From Planctomycetota bacterium (GTDB lineage: Bacteria; Planctomycetota; UBA1135), in NCBI GenBank assembly GCA_021776925.1, contig JAJFFB010000183.1, positions 1 to 57,335 on the forward strand: DNA of 57,335 bases, written 5' to 3'. A program made the translations under genes and the position numbers. The first letter of the stretch is position 1; the number at the start of each line of letters is the position of its first letter. Below are positions 24,440 to 34,413 of the stretch, in pieces. Below the pieces are notes generated by a model. It saw only the letters and a program-made list of their open reading frames with translations. It did no database searches and was not told the DNA's origin.

Positions 24440-25459
24440 ATGAAAACTGACCACAAATGGATCCTGCTGCTCCTCGCTGGCGCCCTCAGCGCCTGTGATT
24501 CCCTGCCCTCTTTGGGTGATTCCCTGGGCCGTAAAGACGATCCCGGAATCACCGTGGCTTCCTTCTATCCCGGGGGAGCAGACCTGGTCTTTGTCTATGC
24601 CAGCGCGATCAAACCGGGGCCTTTTCTGCTCGACGCGGAAGCGGTGCCCGCCGCGTTCTCCGGCAGCTTTCAAGCCACTAACCCGCGCGTCCAGTTGCGT
24701 AAAACCGGGACCAGCAGCTACTCGATGGACTTGAAAGGATTCGACCAGGTTGCCGCCGAACAGCAGCGCGTGGACTGGTGCTGGGCGGCCTGCACGCAGA
24801 TGGTGCTGCAGTATGAACGCGGGCGGATGCCCCTCGGCACCCCGTCGAACCAGCAGGAAATCGCCGCGCGCTTCACTTCGGGTGCGGACCAGAGCGCCAA
24901 GCTGGGCACGATCATCCGCGCCCTGAGCCCCGAGGCCGAAAAGGAGCTGCAGGGGAGCTTGATCCATGTCGGCGGCGCCTTTCCTGCCGCCGGCGGAGAT
25001 CGTCTGGTCACCGACATGGCGCGCGGCGAACTCCCGCTCCTCGGCCTCGACGTGAATGGAGTCGGACACGTGGTGGTGGTCACCGGAGTGGATTTCAGCG
25101 TCACCCCGGTGCTGGAAGCACGCGATTTGAGTTCGCCCTTCGGCCAGGTTGTCGAAGCCGTCCTCGGTCGGGAACCCGGTCAGCTGGATCGCCTGGATGA
25201 CTATCTCGGCGATCTCGGCAGCCACGCTCTGACCTCCTTGCGGATTTATGATCCCTACCCGGGATGGGGCGAGTCGACGCTGGAACTGGCCAAACTGAAG
25301 AAGCAGGGCGCCTTCATCCTCACCAGTTCACTCGCCCATGACATGCTGCTGGGGGGGGCCGAAGATGGCGCGGTCAGCCATGACGGGATCCGCGGGGACC
25401 AGGATTACCAATTGCCGGTCCAGGACATTCTGGATCATCTTCCGGGTGGCGGGAATTGA
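24440..25459 (+). CDS. Lipoprotein papain-like cysteine peptidase (C39/C70-like, WCWAA motif)
   Basis: The 339-residue product begins MKTDHKWILLLLAGALSAC, a standard lipoprotein signal with the lipobox LSAC. A domain of about 90 residues precedes the peptidase part. There, QQRVDWCWAACTQMVLQYE (about residues 109-127) supplies the oxyanion Gln and nucleophile Cys, GVGHVVVVTGVD (about residue 208) the His, and IYDPYPGWGES the third catalytic position. This is the arrangement of the AvrRpt2-like/C39-like clan CA peptidases. A start at 24425 would add five residues before MKTDHK and weaken the signal. It follows the TIR gene by 70 bp. Because it is a lipoprotein, it should act outside the cytoplasm, on the other side of the membrane from the TIR domains unless the TIR protein is inverted. 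Substrate unknown. Confidence 0.75.
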   Translation: MKTDHKWILLLLAGALSACDSLPSLGDSLGRKDDPGITVASFYPGGADLVFVYASAIKPGPFLLDAEAVPAAFSGSFQATNPRVQLRKTGTSSYSMDLKGFDQVAAEQQRVDWCWAACTQMVLQYERGRMPLGTPSNQQEIAARFTSGADQSAKLGTIIRALSPEAEKELQGSLIHVGGAFPAAGGDRLVTDMARGELPLLGLDVNGVGHVVVVTGVDFSVTPVLEARDLSSPFGQVVEAVLGREPGQLDRLDDYLGDLGSHALTSLRIYDPYPGWGESTLELAKLKKQGAFILTSSLAHDMLLGGAEDGAVSHDGIRGDQDYQLPVQDILDHLPGGGN

Positions 25460-25516
25460 GAGCAGCAGGGGTAGGCTGTGTGGGTTGCGTCTGCCCCGCG
25501 CCACCGACGCCCTGCC

Positions 25517-26917
25517 ATGGACCCGACCGCTGCGCCTGTCTGTCTTGCCGACCTCCGCGTGCTGGTGGTCGATGACGAAGCCGACATCCGCCTGGGACTG
25601 ACGCGGCTGCTGGAAAGCCTGGACATCCGCGCGCGCTCGGCCGGCGATGGCGTCGATGCGCTCGCTGCCTTCGAGGACAGCGATTGGGATCTGGTGCTGA
25701 CCGACCTGATGATGCCGCGGCTGGGGGGGGTGGAACTGCTTGAGCAGATCAAGAAGGACCACCCGGATACCGCGGTGGTGCTGCTGACCGGTTTCGGCAC
25801 CGTGCAGACCGCGGTGAAGTGTCTGCAACTGGGCGCCGCGCACTTTCTGACCAAGCCCTTCGACAACCAGGAGGTGCTGGGCATCATCCGCCGCCTCGGC
25901 AGCCAGATGCTGGCCCAACGCCGCCCGCAGCCGTTGGGAGTGCGCATGGTGGCCGAGGATCCGGCCACCCGGCGCATGCTCGAACTGGTGCGCCAGGTCG
26001 CGCCGCGCAAGGTGCCGGTGCTGATCGAGGGCGAGAGCGGCGCGGGCAAAGAGGTCGTCGCCCGCGCCCTGCACCGCTGGGGCGCGCTGCCCGACAGCGA
26101 ATACCTGGCGGTCAACTGCGCGGCGCTTTCCGACACGCTGCTCGAGTCCGAACTCTTCGGCCACCGCAAGGGCGCCTTCACCGGCGCCGACCGCGACCGC
26201 GACGGCATCTTTGCCCAGGCCCAGGGCGGGACCGTCTTCCTCGACGAAGTGTCGTCGATGTCGCCGGCCTTCCAGGGCCAGTTGTTGCGCGTGCTGCAGG
26301 AAAAGGTGGTGCGCCAGGTCGGCGGCAACCAGGACCTGAAGGTGAACTTCCGTCTGATCGCGGCGACCAATCGCGACCTCGAGCAGATGGTGCGCGAGGG
26401 CCGCTTCCGCGAAGACCTTTATTTCCGGCTGCAGGTGGTGCGCGTGCACGTGCCCGCGCTGCGCCAGCGTCCCAAGGACGTGCTGCCGCTGGCGCTGCAT
26501 TTTTTGTTGCGCGCCTCCGCCGATTCGATGGGCGAAGCGGGGCCGCTGCCGGAGTTTTCCTCCGAGGCCGTCCAGCGCATGGCCGAATACCGTTGGCCCG
26601 GCAACGTGCGCGAATTGGAGAACGCGGTGCAGCGCGCCTTGATCGTCTGCTGTGGCAATCGCATCCTGCCCTATCACCTCGGCCTCGATGATCCCGGCTG
26701 GCACCAGGAGGAACAATCCGCTGGGGATGGCGGGGATTATGCAGCGGCCAAGCGCCAGACGCTGGAGCGCTTTCAGCGTGAGTTCGTGCAGCGCGCTCTG
26801 GAGAAGTCGCATGGCAACGTCTCCCAGGCGGCCTTGAGCTGCGGACTCACGCGCGCCGCCTTCCAGAAGATCCTGCGCCAGTTGAACATCGATCGGGAAA
26901 GTTTTTGCCGCGATTAA
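25517..26917 (+). CDS. NtrC-family sigma-54-dependent response regulator
   Basis: The 466-residue regulator has a receiver domain (LRVLVVDDEADIRLGL, phospho-accepting Asp in LVLTDLMMPRLGG, conserved Lys in LTKPF). A AAA+ domain follows, with Walker A EGESGAGKE (about residue 169), the sigma-54 contact loop GAFTGAD (about residue 219), Walker B GGTVFLDEVSS and the arginine region FREDLYFRL. It ends with a Fis-type helix-turn-helix (HGNVSQAALSCGLTRAAFQK). ATG at 25517 gives a receiver start of normal length. It probably partners the NtrB-like kinase at 19912. The nitrate reductase operon begins 281 bp downstream on the same strand and is a likely target, but I found no convincing -24/-12 promoter there. 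An 8-G tract lies at 25723-25730 in the receiver. Confidence 0.9.
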   Translation: MDPTAAPVCLADLRVLVVDDEADIRLGLTRLLESLDIRARSAGDGVDALAAFEDSDWDLVLTDLMMPRLGGVELLEQIKKDHPDTAVVLLTGFGTVQTAVKCLQLGAAHFLTKPFDNQEVLGIIRRLGSQMLAQRRPQPLGVRMVAEDPATRRMLELVRQVAPRKVPVLIEGESGAGKEVVARALHRWGALPDSEYLAVNCAALSDTLLESELFGHRKGAFTGADRDRDGIFAQAQGGTVFLDEVSSMSPAFQGQLLRVLQEKVVRQVGGNQDLKVNFRLIAATNRDLEQMVREGRFREDLYFRLQVVRVHVPALRQRPKDVLPLALHFLLRASADSMGEAGPLPEFSSEAVQRMAEYRWPGNVRELENAVQRALIVCCGNRILPYHLGLDDPGWHQEEQSAGDGGDYAAAKRQTLERFQREFVQRALEKSHGNVSQAALSCGLTRAAFQKILRQLNIDRESFCRD

Positions 26918-27198
26918 GGCGCCGGAACGAGGCAGCTGTATCCGTCGGAAGGCACTTGCCAGGGCCGCTGCATCTTTGAGGATGCACCTGCAAGGCACTG
27001 CAAGGTAATGGTTTGCGCGCAACGGCCTGCACCGGTGCTGTCTGCGCTATGCGCCTGCTTGCGGTTCGGCGCCGGGATCGAAAATGGGAAATCCTGTTAA
27101 GTGATTTCTGGATAAAGACTTGGGTCCGGATTCTGGCTGCCGGCCCGAGAGTGGAGGGTGGCATGGACTTTGTTCTAGGCCGGGCGGAGGAAGAAGCA
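26918..27198 (+). other. Leader region of the nar operon, with a small hairpin
   Basis: This 281-bp gap holds no credible gene. It contains a perfect hairpin at 26969-26986 (TGCATC, six-base loop, GATGCA) and a direct repeat CTGCAAGG at 26988-26995 and 26998-27005. No GG-N10-GC sigma-54 promoter and no TTGAT-N4-ATCAA FNR/CRP-type site was found by eye. The nar operon promoter should lie here. A longer frame upstream of narC crosses the region but lacks a signal peptide and ribosome site. Confidence 0.4.
27186..27193 (+). promoter_or_regulatory. Ribosome binding site that decides the narC start
   Basis: GGAGGAAG lies 5 bases before the TTG at 27199. This TTG begins a clean signal peptide ([19 protein letters not shown]), whereas the upstream ATG at 27163 would place a charged acidic stretch in front of it and has no comparable site. 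Confidence 0.6.
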
Positions 27199-28020
27199 TT
27201 GCAGTTGAGACTCCCCGCCCTGATTCCCGTCCTGCTCCTCGGCGCCAGCCTGCAGGTTCCCGCCCAAGAGGCTGAACTGAAGTTCAAGGAGGTCTGTTCG
27301 GCCTGTCACACCATCGGCGGCGGCCGCCTGGTCGGCCCCGACCTGATGGGAGTGAGCGAGCGCCAGGACCGTGCCTGGCTGGTCAAGTTCATCGTCGATC
27401 CGGCGGGTGTCCTGGCCAGTGGCGATCCCTATGCGCAGGAGCTCCTGGCGGCGTCGAACAAGGTGCCGATGATCCCGACCGCCGGCATGACCGCGGAGAT
27501 GGCCGGCCAGATCCTCGATTACATCGAGGCGCAGAGCGGGGTGACCGTGGCCGCGCCGCCCGAAGTGATCGCTCCCTTCACCGCCGCCGAGGCGCAACAG
27601 GGCGAGAGCTATTTCCACGGCGGCAAGGGTCTGCGCAACGGCGGTCCAGCGTGCATCTCCTGCCACACCTTGGCGGGGCTGTCGGGCTGGGGCGGCGGCC
27701 GCCTCGGCCCCGACCTGACCAAGGTCTTCGAGCGCTACGCCGGCGCGCGCGGCATCAAGGCGTGGCTCGAGAACCCGGTGTCGGCGGTGATGACGCCGGT
27801 GTTCGCCGAGCAGTCGTTGACCAAGACCGAAATCCGCGCGCTGTCTGCCTACCTCGAACAGGCGGCACTGAGCGAAGCGGAAACCGCCGAGCCGATGCTG
27901 GCCTCCTTTTTCCTTTCCGGGCTGCTGCTTGCCGCCGCCCTTCTCGGACTCTTCGGTTTCCTGTGGAGGAACCGCTACCGCGCCACCCGCACACCCATGG
28001 TGATGGGTTCCAAGCGATGA
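27199..28020 (+). CDS. narC: Di-heme cytochrome c of the nitrate reductase complex
   Basis: The 273-residue product has a signal peptide, two cytochrome c domains with heme motifs CSACH (about residue 33) and CISCH (about residue 153), likely distal methionines, and a C-terminal membrane anchor (about residues 235-257) ending in basic residues. It should sit on the periplasmic face of the inner membrane. A di-heme cytochrome directly upstream of narG is the arrangement of the Thermus thermophilus nar operon, where NarC joins the NarGHI complex. I use the symbol by that analogy. The stop overlaps the narG start (ATGA). The TTG start is supported by the GGAGGAAG site. A generic electron-transfer role to another reductase is the alternative. 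Confidence 0.78.
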   Translation: MQLRLPALIPVLLLGASLQVPAQEAELKFKEVCSACHTIGGGRLVGPDLMGVSERQDRAWLVKFIVDPAGVLASGDPYAQELLAASNKVPMIPTAGMTAEMAGQILDYIEAQSGVTVAAPPEVIAPFTAAEAQQGESYFHGGKGLRNGGPACISCHTLAGLSGWGGGRLGPDLTKVFERYAGARGIKAWLENPVSAVMTPVFAEQSLTKTEIRALSAYLEQAALSEAETAEPMLASFFLSGLLLAAALLGLFGFLWRNRYRATRTPMVMGSKR

Positions 28021-31000
28021 ACAACGATCAAAACCACTCCTGGATCCAGGACAAAGTCGAACCCAAGACCCGTACCTGGGAAGAGTTCTACCGCAACCGC
28101 TGGCAGCACGACAAGATCGTGCGCTCGACCCACGGCGTCAACTGCACCGGTTCGTGTTCGTGGCAGATCCATGTCAAGGACGGCATCGTCACCTGGGAGA
28201 TGCAGGCCATTGACTATCCGGAAATCGACAAGACCGTGCCGCCGCACGAACCGCGCGGCTGTCAGCGTGGGATCTCCTATTCCTGGTATCTGTACAGCCC
28301 GCTGCGGGTCAAGTACCCCTACGTGCGCGGCGCCCTGCTCGATCTGTGGAGCGCGGCCAAGGAACAGAACGACGGCGATCCGGTCGCCGCGTGGCGCGCG
28401 ATCCAAAGGGATCCGGTGCGCCGCAAGCGTTACCAGACCGCGCGCGGCAAGGGTGGTTTCCGCCGCTCCAGCTGGGACACCGCCAAGGAGATCATCTCGG
28501 CTTCGGCGATCCATACGATCAAGGACTATGGTCCCGATCGCATCGCCGGCTTCTCGCCGATCCCGGCGATGTCGCAGATCAGTTACGCCAGCGGCGCGCG
28601 CATGCTGCAACTGATGGGGGGTCTGTCGTTGTCCTTCTACGACTGGTACTGCGACCTGCCGACCGCTTCGCCCGAGACCTGGGGCGAGCAGACCGACGTC
28701 AATGAGTCGGCCGACTGGTACCACGCCAAGATGCTCGCGGTGATGGGGTCCAACCTCAACATGACGCGCACCCCGGACGTGCACTTCGCCGCCGAGGCGC
28801 GCCACAACGGTTCCAAGATGGTGGTGTTTTCACCTGACTTCAACCAGGTCGCCAAGTACGCCGACGAGTGGGTGTCGCTCAACGCGGGCCAGGACGGCGC
28901 GTGGTGGATGGCGGTCAACCACGTGATTCTGACCGAGTTCCATCATCAGCGTCAGGTGCCGTACTTCATGGACTACACCAAGAAGTACACCGACGCGCCC
29001 TTCCTGGTCGAACTGAAAGCGAAGGGCGACGGCTACGAAGCCGGTCAGATGCTGCGCGCCGGTCGTCTTGCCGCCTACGCCGAAGAGGAACAGGGCGAAT
29101 GGAAGTTCCTGCAGTGGGACCTCGGCGACAACAAGCCGAAGATGCCGATGGGCTCCTCCGGTTTCCGCTGGGGCGAGACCAAGGGCAAGTGGAACCTGCT
29201 GCAGAAGGACGGCGCCGACGATTCCGGCATCGATCCGGAATTGACCTTCCTCGACGACAACGAAGGTGTGGTGCAGGTGCGGCTCGACGACTTCGCCGAG
29301 GGCGAATCGACCTACCGCGGCGTGCCGGTGCGCACCGTCGAGACCGCTGACGGTGAAAAGGTCACCGTGGCGACGATCTATGACCTGCTGATGGCTCAGT
29401 ACGGCATCAGCCGTGGTCTCGAGGGCGCCTACCCCGCCGACTACGACGAGGAAACGGTCTACACCCCGGCGTGGGGCGAGCGCTACACCGGCATCGACCG
29501 CAAGAACATCATCAAGTTCGCGCGCGAGTGGGCCAGCACCGCCGAACACACCAACGGCAAGTGCACGGTCATCATCGGCGCCGGCATCAACCACTGGTAC
29601 CACGGCAACCTGATGTACCGCGCGGCGATCAACGCGCTGATGTTCTGCGGTTGCGTCGGTGTCAACGGCGGCGGCCTGGCGCACTACGTCGGCCAGGAGA
29701 AACTGGCTCCGGGTGAGCCGTGGGGCAACATCGCCTTCGGCAAGGACTGGGTGCCCGCGGTGCGACTGCAGAACGCGCCTTCGTGGCACTACGTCAACAC
29801 CGACCAGTGGCGCTACGAACGCAACTTCACCGACTACCACACGGTACCACCGGATCAGCCCGAGGGCAGCGTGGCGACCGGCCATACCATCGACGTCAAC
29901 GTGCGCGCGGTCAAGAACGGCTGGATGCCCTTCTACCCGCAGTTCGACAAGAGCCCGATCACGCTCGCCGAAGAGGCGCGCGCGGCCGGCGCCACAGACG
30001 AAGCTGGCATCGTCAAGCACGTGGTCGATCAGCTCAAGGGCGGCGATCTCAAGTTCGCGATCGAGAAGCCCGACGCCGAAGAATGCTGGCCGCGGCTGTG
30101 GTTCATCTGGAGGGGAAACGCGCTGATGTCCTCGGCCAAGGGCCACGAGTACTTCCTCGACCACTACCTCGGCACCCACAACAACAAGATCTCGGAAGAG
30201 ATGGCCGAGGGCAGCGTCAAGACCGTCGAGTTTCTGAAGAAGGCGCCGAGCGGCAAGATGGACCTGGTCGTCGACCTCAACTTCCGCATGGATACGTCGG
30301 CGCTGTACTCCGACATCGTTCTGCCGGCAGCGACCTGGTACGAGAAGGACGACCTCAACACCACCGACATGCACGCCTACGTGCACCCGCTGTCGGAAGC
30401 CGTGCCGCCGTGCTGGGAGTCGAAGTCGGACTGGGACATCTTCGCCGAGATCTCCGAGAGCTTCAGCGAGATGTCGAAGCAGCACTTCGACGGGCCGGTC
30501 GAGGACGTGGTGGCGTCGCCGTTGGCGCACGACACCGCCGCCGAGGTCGCGCAGCCGCAGATGCTCGACTGGGACAAGGGCCAGTGCGAGGCGATCCCGG
30601 GCAAGACCATGCCCGGCCTCCAGGTGGTCAGCCGCGATTACAGCAAGCTCTACCAGCAGTACATCTCCTACGGCCCGCTGGCGCGCGAAAAGGGCATCGG
30701 CGCCCACGGCACGCACTACATGATCGACGATTTCTACGACGAGATGGTCGAGCACGGCGACGTCGAGAAGTGGGACGGCAAGGTCTACCCGTCGCTGCGC
30801 AAAGGGAAGTCGGTGTGCAACGCGATCCTCAACCTGGCCAGCGTGACCAATGGTGAGCTGGCCTATCGCTCCTACAAGAACATGGAGGAGAAGATCGGCC
30901 TGCCGCTGGCGGACGAACTCGCCGGCAATACGCGATCGGTGCGCATGACCTTCAACGACCTGCAGTCGCAGCCGCGACGGCAGCACAACTCGCCGATGTG

Positions 31001-31664
31001 GTCGGCGCTGATCAACGACGGCCGCACCTACTCGCCGTTCAGCTACAACGTCGAGAAGATGATTCCGTGGCGGACTCTGTCCGGACGCCAGCACTATTAC
31101 CTGGATCACCCCGGCTACATCCAGTTCGGCGAACACCTGCCGACCTACAAGCCGAAGCCGACTCCGGTCGAGTACTCGGACATGCGCCTGAGCGATCAGA
31201 GCGGCAAGACGCTGTGTCTGAACTTCCTGACTCCGCACGGCAAGTGGCACATCCACTCGACCTACGGTGACAATCACCGCATGACCACGCTGTCGCGCGG
31301 CGTCGAACCCTTCTGGATCAACGACAAGGACGCCGCCTCGATCGACATCAACGACAACGACTGGGTCGAGGTGCACAACGACCATGGCGTGGTGGTGACC
31401 CGCGCGGCGGTCAGCGCGCGCATCCCGCGCGGGGTGTGCATCATCTACCACTCTCCTGAACGCACCTATTCGGTGCCGAAATCACCGTTGCGCGGCAAGC
31501 GGCGCGCGGGCGGCCACAACAGCCTGACCCGCACCCGTCTGAAGCCGAACTTCCTGCTCGGTGGCTACGGCCAGTTCACCTACCACTTCAACTACTGGGG
31601 CCCGATCGGCTGCAACCGTGATACCCACATCCTGGTTCGCAAGCTCCCCGAACTCATCTGGTAA
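28017..31664 (+). CDS. narG: Respiratory nitrate reductase alpha subunit
   Basis: The 1215-residue catalytic subunit reduces nitrate to nitrite at a bis-MGD molybdenum centre. The FS0 cluster motif starts [12 protein letters not shown] (about residue 38, with the His ligand) and its last Cys lies in [29 protein letters not shown] (about residues 207-226) contains the region of the Asp that binds molybdenum. The rest follows NarG to the end ([14 protein letters not shown]). It has no twin-arginine signal, so the active site should face the cytoplasm, as in NarG rather than NapA or the exported archaeal types. Length is close to the E. coli protein (1247). The start overlaps the narC stop. narH follows after 20 bp. 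Confidence 0.96.
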   Translation: MNNDQNHSWIQDKVEPKTRTWEEFYRNRWQHDKIVRSTHGVNCTGSCSWQIHVKDGIVTWEMQAIDYPEIDKTVPPHEPRGCQRGISYSWYLYSPLRVKYPYVRGALLDLWSAAKEQNDGDPVAAWRAIQRDPVRRKRYQTARGKGGFRRSSWDTAKEIISASAIHTIKDYGPDRIAGFSPIPAMSQISYASGARMLQLMGGLSLSFYDWYCDLPTASPETWGEQTDVNESADWYHAKMLAVMGSNLNMTRTPDVHFAAEARHNGSKMVVFSPDFNQVAKYADEWVSLNAGQDGAWWMAVNHVILTEFHHQRQVPYFMDYTKKYTDAPFLVELKAKGDGYEAGQMLRAGRLAAYAEEEQGEWKFLQWDLGDNKPKMPMGSSGFRWGETKGKWNLLQKDGADDSGIDPELTFLDDNEGVVQVRLDDFAEGESTYRGVPVRTVETADGEKVTVATIYDLLMAQYGISRGLEGAYPADYDEETVYTPAWGERYTGIDRKNIIKFAREWASTAEHTNGKCTVIIGAGINHWYHGNLMYRAAINALMFCGCVGVNGGGLAHYVGQEKLAPGEPWGNIAFGKDWVPAVRLQNAPSWHYVNTDQWRYERNFTDYHTVPPDQPEGSVATGHTIDVNVRAVKNGWMPFYPQFDKSPITLAEEARAAGATDEAGIVKHVVDQLKGGDLKFAIEKPDAEECWPRLWFIWRGNALMSSAKGHEYFLDHYLGTHNNKISEEMAEGSVKTVEFLKKAPSGKMDLVVDLNFRMDTSALYSDIVLPAATWYEKDDLNTTDMHAYVHPLSEAVPPCWESKSDWDIFAEISESFSEMSKQHFDGPVEDVVASPLAHDTAAEVAQPQMLDWDKGQCEAIPGKTMPGLQVVSRDYSKLYQQYISYGPLAREKGIGAHGTHYMIDDFYDEMVEHGDVEKWDGKVYPSLRKGKSVCNAILNLASVTNGELAYRSYKNMEEKIGLPLADELAGNTRSVRMTFNDLQSQPRRQHNSPMWSALINDGRTYSPFSYNVEKMIPWRTLSGRQHYYLDHPGYIQFGEHLPTYKPKPTPVEYSDMRLSDQSGKTLCLNFLTPHGKWHIHSTYGDNHRMTTLSRGVEPFWINDKDAASIDINDNDWVEVHNDHGVVVTRAAVSARIPRGVCIIYHSPERTYSVPKSPLRGKRRAGGHNSLTRTRLKPNFLLGGYGQFTYHFNYWGPIGCNRDTHILVRKLPELIW

Positions 31665-31684
31665 CCCAGCTGCAAGGAGAAAAC

Positions 31685-33172
31685 ATGGACGTCCGCTCAC
31701 AGATTTCGATGCTCTTCCATCTGGACAAGTGCATCGGCTGCCATACCTGCAGCATCAGTTGCAAGAACATCTGGACCGACCGCAAAGGGACAGAGTACAT
31801 GTGGTGGAACAACGTCGAGACCAAGCCTGGTACCGGCTACCCCACCCGCTGGGAAGACCAGGAGAAGTACAAAGGTGGCTGGGAGGTGCACAACGGCAAG
31901 CTGCGCCTCAAGTCGACCGGCCGCGCGCGCGTGGTGCCGAACATCTTCCACAACCCGTCCATGCCGACGATGGACGACTACTACGAGCCGTGGACCTACA
32001 AGTACAGCGATCTGTTCGACGCGCCTGAGGGCGACGACCAACCGACCGCACGGCCGATCTCGATGGTCACCGGCGAGTACATCGACGTCGAGGCTGGGCC
32101 CAACTGGGACGACGACCTCGGTGGTTCGCCGGTCTACGCCGAGAACGATCCCAACCTCGCCAATCTGCCGCCGGAAACCCGCCAGCAGATGTTCGAGATC
32201 CAGCGGCTGGCCTTCTTCTACATGCCGCGCATGTGCAACCACTGCCTGAACCCGGCGTGCGTGGCTTCGTGCCCGTCCGGTGCGCTGTACAAGCGCGGTG
32301 AAGATGGCGTGGTGCTGCTCAACCAGGAGCGCTGCCGCGCGTGGCGCTCGTGCATCGCCGCGTGCCCGTACAAGAAGGTGTACTTCAACTGGTCCACCGG
32401 CAAGTCGGAGAAGTGCATCCTGTGCTACCCGCGCCTCGAGACCCAGCAGCCGCCCGCTTGCCACCACTCGTGCGTGGGCCGCATTCGTTACTTAGGCAAC
32501 GTACTCTACGACGCGGCCAAGATCGAAGCGCTCGCCGGGCGCCCGACTGAGCACCTGGTCATGGGTCAACGCGATCTGATCCTGGATCCGCACGATCCCA
32601 AGGTGATCGAAGGGGCCAAGAAGAACGGCGTTTCCGACGCCGTGATCCGCTCGGCGCAGGAGTCGCCGACCTACCGCTTCGTCAAGGAGTGGGGGCTGGG
32701 CCTGCCGCTGCACCCCGAGTTCCGCACCCTGCCGATGCTGTTCTACGTTCCGCCGCTTTCTCCGGTGCTGTCGGCTTCGCAGGGCGGACCGACCAGCAAC
32801 GAGTCGCGCGACCTGTTTCACGAGGTCGAGGAAGCGCGCGTGCCGATGCAGTTCCTGGCCAACCTGTTTGGCGCCGGCAACACCGAGCCGGTGCGCTACG
32901 CGCTGCGCAAGCAGTACGCAGTACGCATGTACCGCCGTCATGTGACGGTCGGCGACGTCACTGAAGAAATGGCCGACAAAGCGCTGGCGCAGGCCGACTG
33001 CACCCGCGAGCAGGCCGAGGCGATCTACCGTCTGACCTCGCTGGCGAGCTACGAACAGCGCTTCGTCATTCCGCCGGCACAGCGCGAGATGGCGATCGAG
33101 ATGATCTCGGATCCGCTCGACCACAAGGCGAGCACCGGATTTGGTTTTTCCTCCCCGCCGATGAGGGTCTGA
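31685..33172 (+). CDS. narH: Respiratory nitrate reductase beta subunit (Fe-S)
   Basis: The 495-residue subunit carries electrons from NarI to NarG through four clusters. Cysteine groups appear at CIGCHTCSISC (about residue 16), MCNHCLNPACVASCP (about residue 183), CRAWRSCIAACP (about residue 216) and CILCYPRLETQQPPACHHSC (about residue 243). The Trp in the third group replaces a Cys, which gives the 3Fe-4S cluster seen in NarH. A strong ribosome site (AAGGAG) lies 5 bases before the ATG. narJ starts one base after the stop. It sits on the cytoplasmic side bound to NarG. Confidence 0.96.
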   Translation: MDVRSQISMLFHLDKCIGCHTCSISCKNIWTDRKGTEYMWWNNVETKPGTGYPTRWEDQEKYKGGWEVHNGKLRLKSTGRARVVPNIFHNPSMPTMDDYYEPWTYKYSDLFDAPEGDDQPTARPISMVTGEYIDVEAGPNWDDDLGGSPVYAENDPNLANLPPETRQQMFEIQRLAFFYMPRMCNHCLNPACVASCPSGALYKRGEDGVVLLNQERCRAWRSCIAACPYKKVYFNWSTGKSEKCILCYPRLETQQPPACHHSCVGRIRYLGNVLYDAAKIEALAGRPTEHLVMGQRDLILDPHDPKVIEGAKKNGVSDAVIRSAQESPTYRFVKEWGLGLPLHPEFRTLPMLFYVPPLSPVLSASQGGPTSNESRDLFHEVEEARVPMQFLANLFGAGNTEPVRYALRKQYAVRMYRRHVTVGDVTEEMADKALAQADCTREQAEAIYRLTSLASYEQRFVIPPAQREMAIEMISDPLDHKASTGFGFSSPPMRV

Positions 33173-33173
33173 C

Positions 33174-33707
33174 ATGAATCCCACCGCCAAGACCTACAAC
33201 GCACTTTCCCGCCTGGTCGCCTATCCGGCGGCGGGCTTTGTCGAGGCCGCCGAGCAGTGGTGTGCGGCGGTCAGCGAACAATTCCCACCGGCCGAGGCCA
33301 AGCTGCAGCCCTTCGTGCGCATGCTCGCCGACCTCGACAACACCGAGATCGAAGAACTGTACTGTCGCACCTTCGACAACAACCAGGCCGCGGCTCTTGA
33401 GGTCGGCTGGCACGTCTACGGCGAGTCTTATGACCGGGGTTCCTTCCTGGTTCATATGCGCGAGATGATGCGCCGCTACGAGGTGGCCGAGGACCGGGAA
33501 CTTCCGGATCATCTGTCCCACGTGCTCGCTGTGCTCGGGCGCTGCCAGGAAAAAGAGGCGATCGAACTCGCTGAATACACCGCGCTGCCCGCGGTCAAGA
33601 AGATCGGCGTCAGTCTTGCCGCCGGCCAGAACCCCTACGAGGCGGTCATGGACGCCGCTCTCATCGTGCTCCAATCCCACGTCCACACGAACAACGGCTG
33701 CAGCTGA
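33174..33707 (+). CDS. narJ: Nitrate reductase assembly chaperone
   Basis: The 177-residue cytoplasmic protein is almost wholly helical and fits the NarJ/TorD chaperones, which hold apo-NarG while the molybdenum cofactor is inserted. Typical features are the opening TYNALSRLVAYP and the acidic stretch DLDNTEIEELYCRTFD followed by the LEVGWHVYGESYDRG segment. It is shorter than the E. coli protein (236) but close to that of many other phyla. It lies between narH (1 bp gap) and narI (2 bp gap), its usual place. Confidence 0.9.
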   Translation: MNPTAKTYNALSRLVAYPAAGFVEAAEQWCAAVSEQFPPAEAKLQPFVRMLADLDNTEIEELYCRTFDNNQAAALEVGWHVYGESYDRGSFLVHMREMMRRYEVAEDRELPDHLSHVLAVLGRCQEKEAIELAEYTALPAVKKIGVSLAAGQNPYEAVMDAALIVLQSHVHTNNGCS

Positions 33708-33709
33708 TC

Positions 33710-34399
33710 ATGAGCGACATTCTCCTCTTTGCGGTCCTTCCCTACGTCGCGGTTGCGTGGTTCCTGCTCGGAACCATCATCCGCTATCGCCGGGTGCCTT
33801 TCACCTACTCGACGCTGTCCTCCCAGTTCCTGGAGAACCGCAAGCACTTCTGGAGCACGGTTCCCTTCCACTACGGCATCCTCGGCGTGCTCGTCATCCA
33901 CCTCGCTGGGCTGCTGGTTCCGTCGTCGATCTTGTGGTGGAATGCGGTGCCCGCGCGTCTGTTCATTCTTGAATTGAGCGGGCTGGCCCTGGCCTTCCTG
34001 GCCCTGTTCGGTCTGATCAACTCGATGCACCGGCGCCTGACCATGCCCAAGCTGAAGGTGGTGACCAACGCCTCGGACTGGATCCTGTACCTGTTGCTGC
34101 TGGTGCAGATCGTCCTCGGCATGCTCACCGCGATCTACAACGGCTGGGGAAGCTCCTGGTTCTCGAGTTCGGCCTCGCCGTGGCTGTGGTCGCTGATCAA
34201 GCTCTCACCGGAGCCCGCCTACGTCGCTGCGATGCCGCTGATGATCAAGCTGCACATCATCAACGCCTTCCTGATCTTGGCGTTCTTCCCCTTCACCAGG
34301 CTGGTGCACATCCTGGTGGTGCCCAACCCCTATCTGTGGCGCAAGACCCAGGTCGTCTTGTGGAATCGCGAACGTCGCAAGGCGCGCATCAGCGACTGA
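33710..34399 (+). CDS. narI: Respiratory nitrate reductase gamma subunit (cytochrome b)
   Basis: The 229-residue protein has five membrane helices and anchors NarGH to the inner membrane while oxidising quinol. Histidines expected to bind the two b hemes occur in STVPFHYGILGVLVIHLAG (about residues 54 and 64) and MIKLHIINAFLILAFFPFTR then LVHI (about residues 181 and 199). Length matches the E. coli subunit (225). It is followed after 14 bp by the first nitrate transporter gene. Confidence 0.94.
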   Translation: MSDILLFAVLPYVAVAWFLLGTIIRYRRVPFTYSTLSSQFLENRKHFWSTVPFHYGILGVLVIHLAGLLVPSSILWWNAVPARLFILELSGLALAFLALFGLINSMHRRLTMPKLKVVTNASDWILYLLLLVQIVLGMLTAIYNGWGSSWFSSSASPWLWSLIKLSPEPAYVAAMPLMIKLHIINAFLILAFFPFTRLVHILVVPNPYLWRKTQVVLWNRERRKARISD

Positions 34400-34413
34400 A
34401 TCTGCTTCTAGAC

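Noticed and set aside
26918..27198. Sigma-54 promoter or FNR-type site for the nar operon
   Set aside because: No GG-N10-GC pair with flanking consensus and no TTGAT-N4-ATCAA palindrome was found by eye; the small hairpin alone is not evidence.
28830..31451. An 873-codon minus-strand frame inside narG
   Set aside because: Antisense shadow of narG. It shows no domain and is rich in His, Val and Arg repeats.
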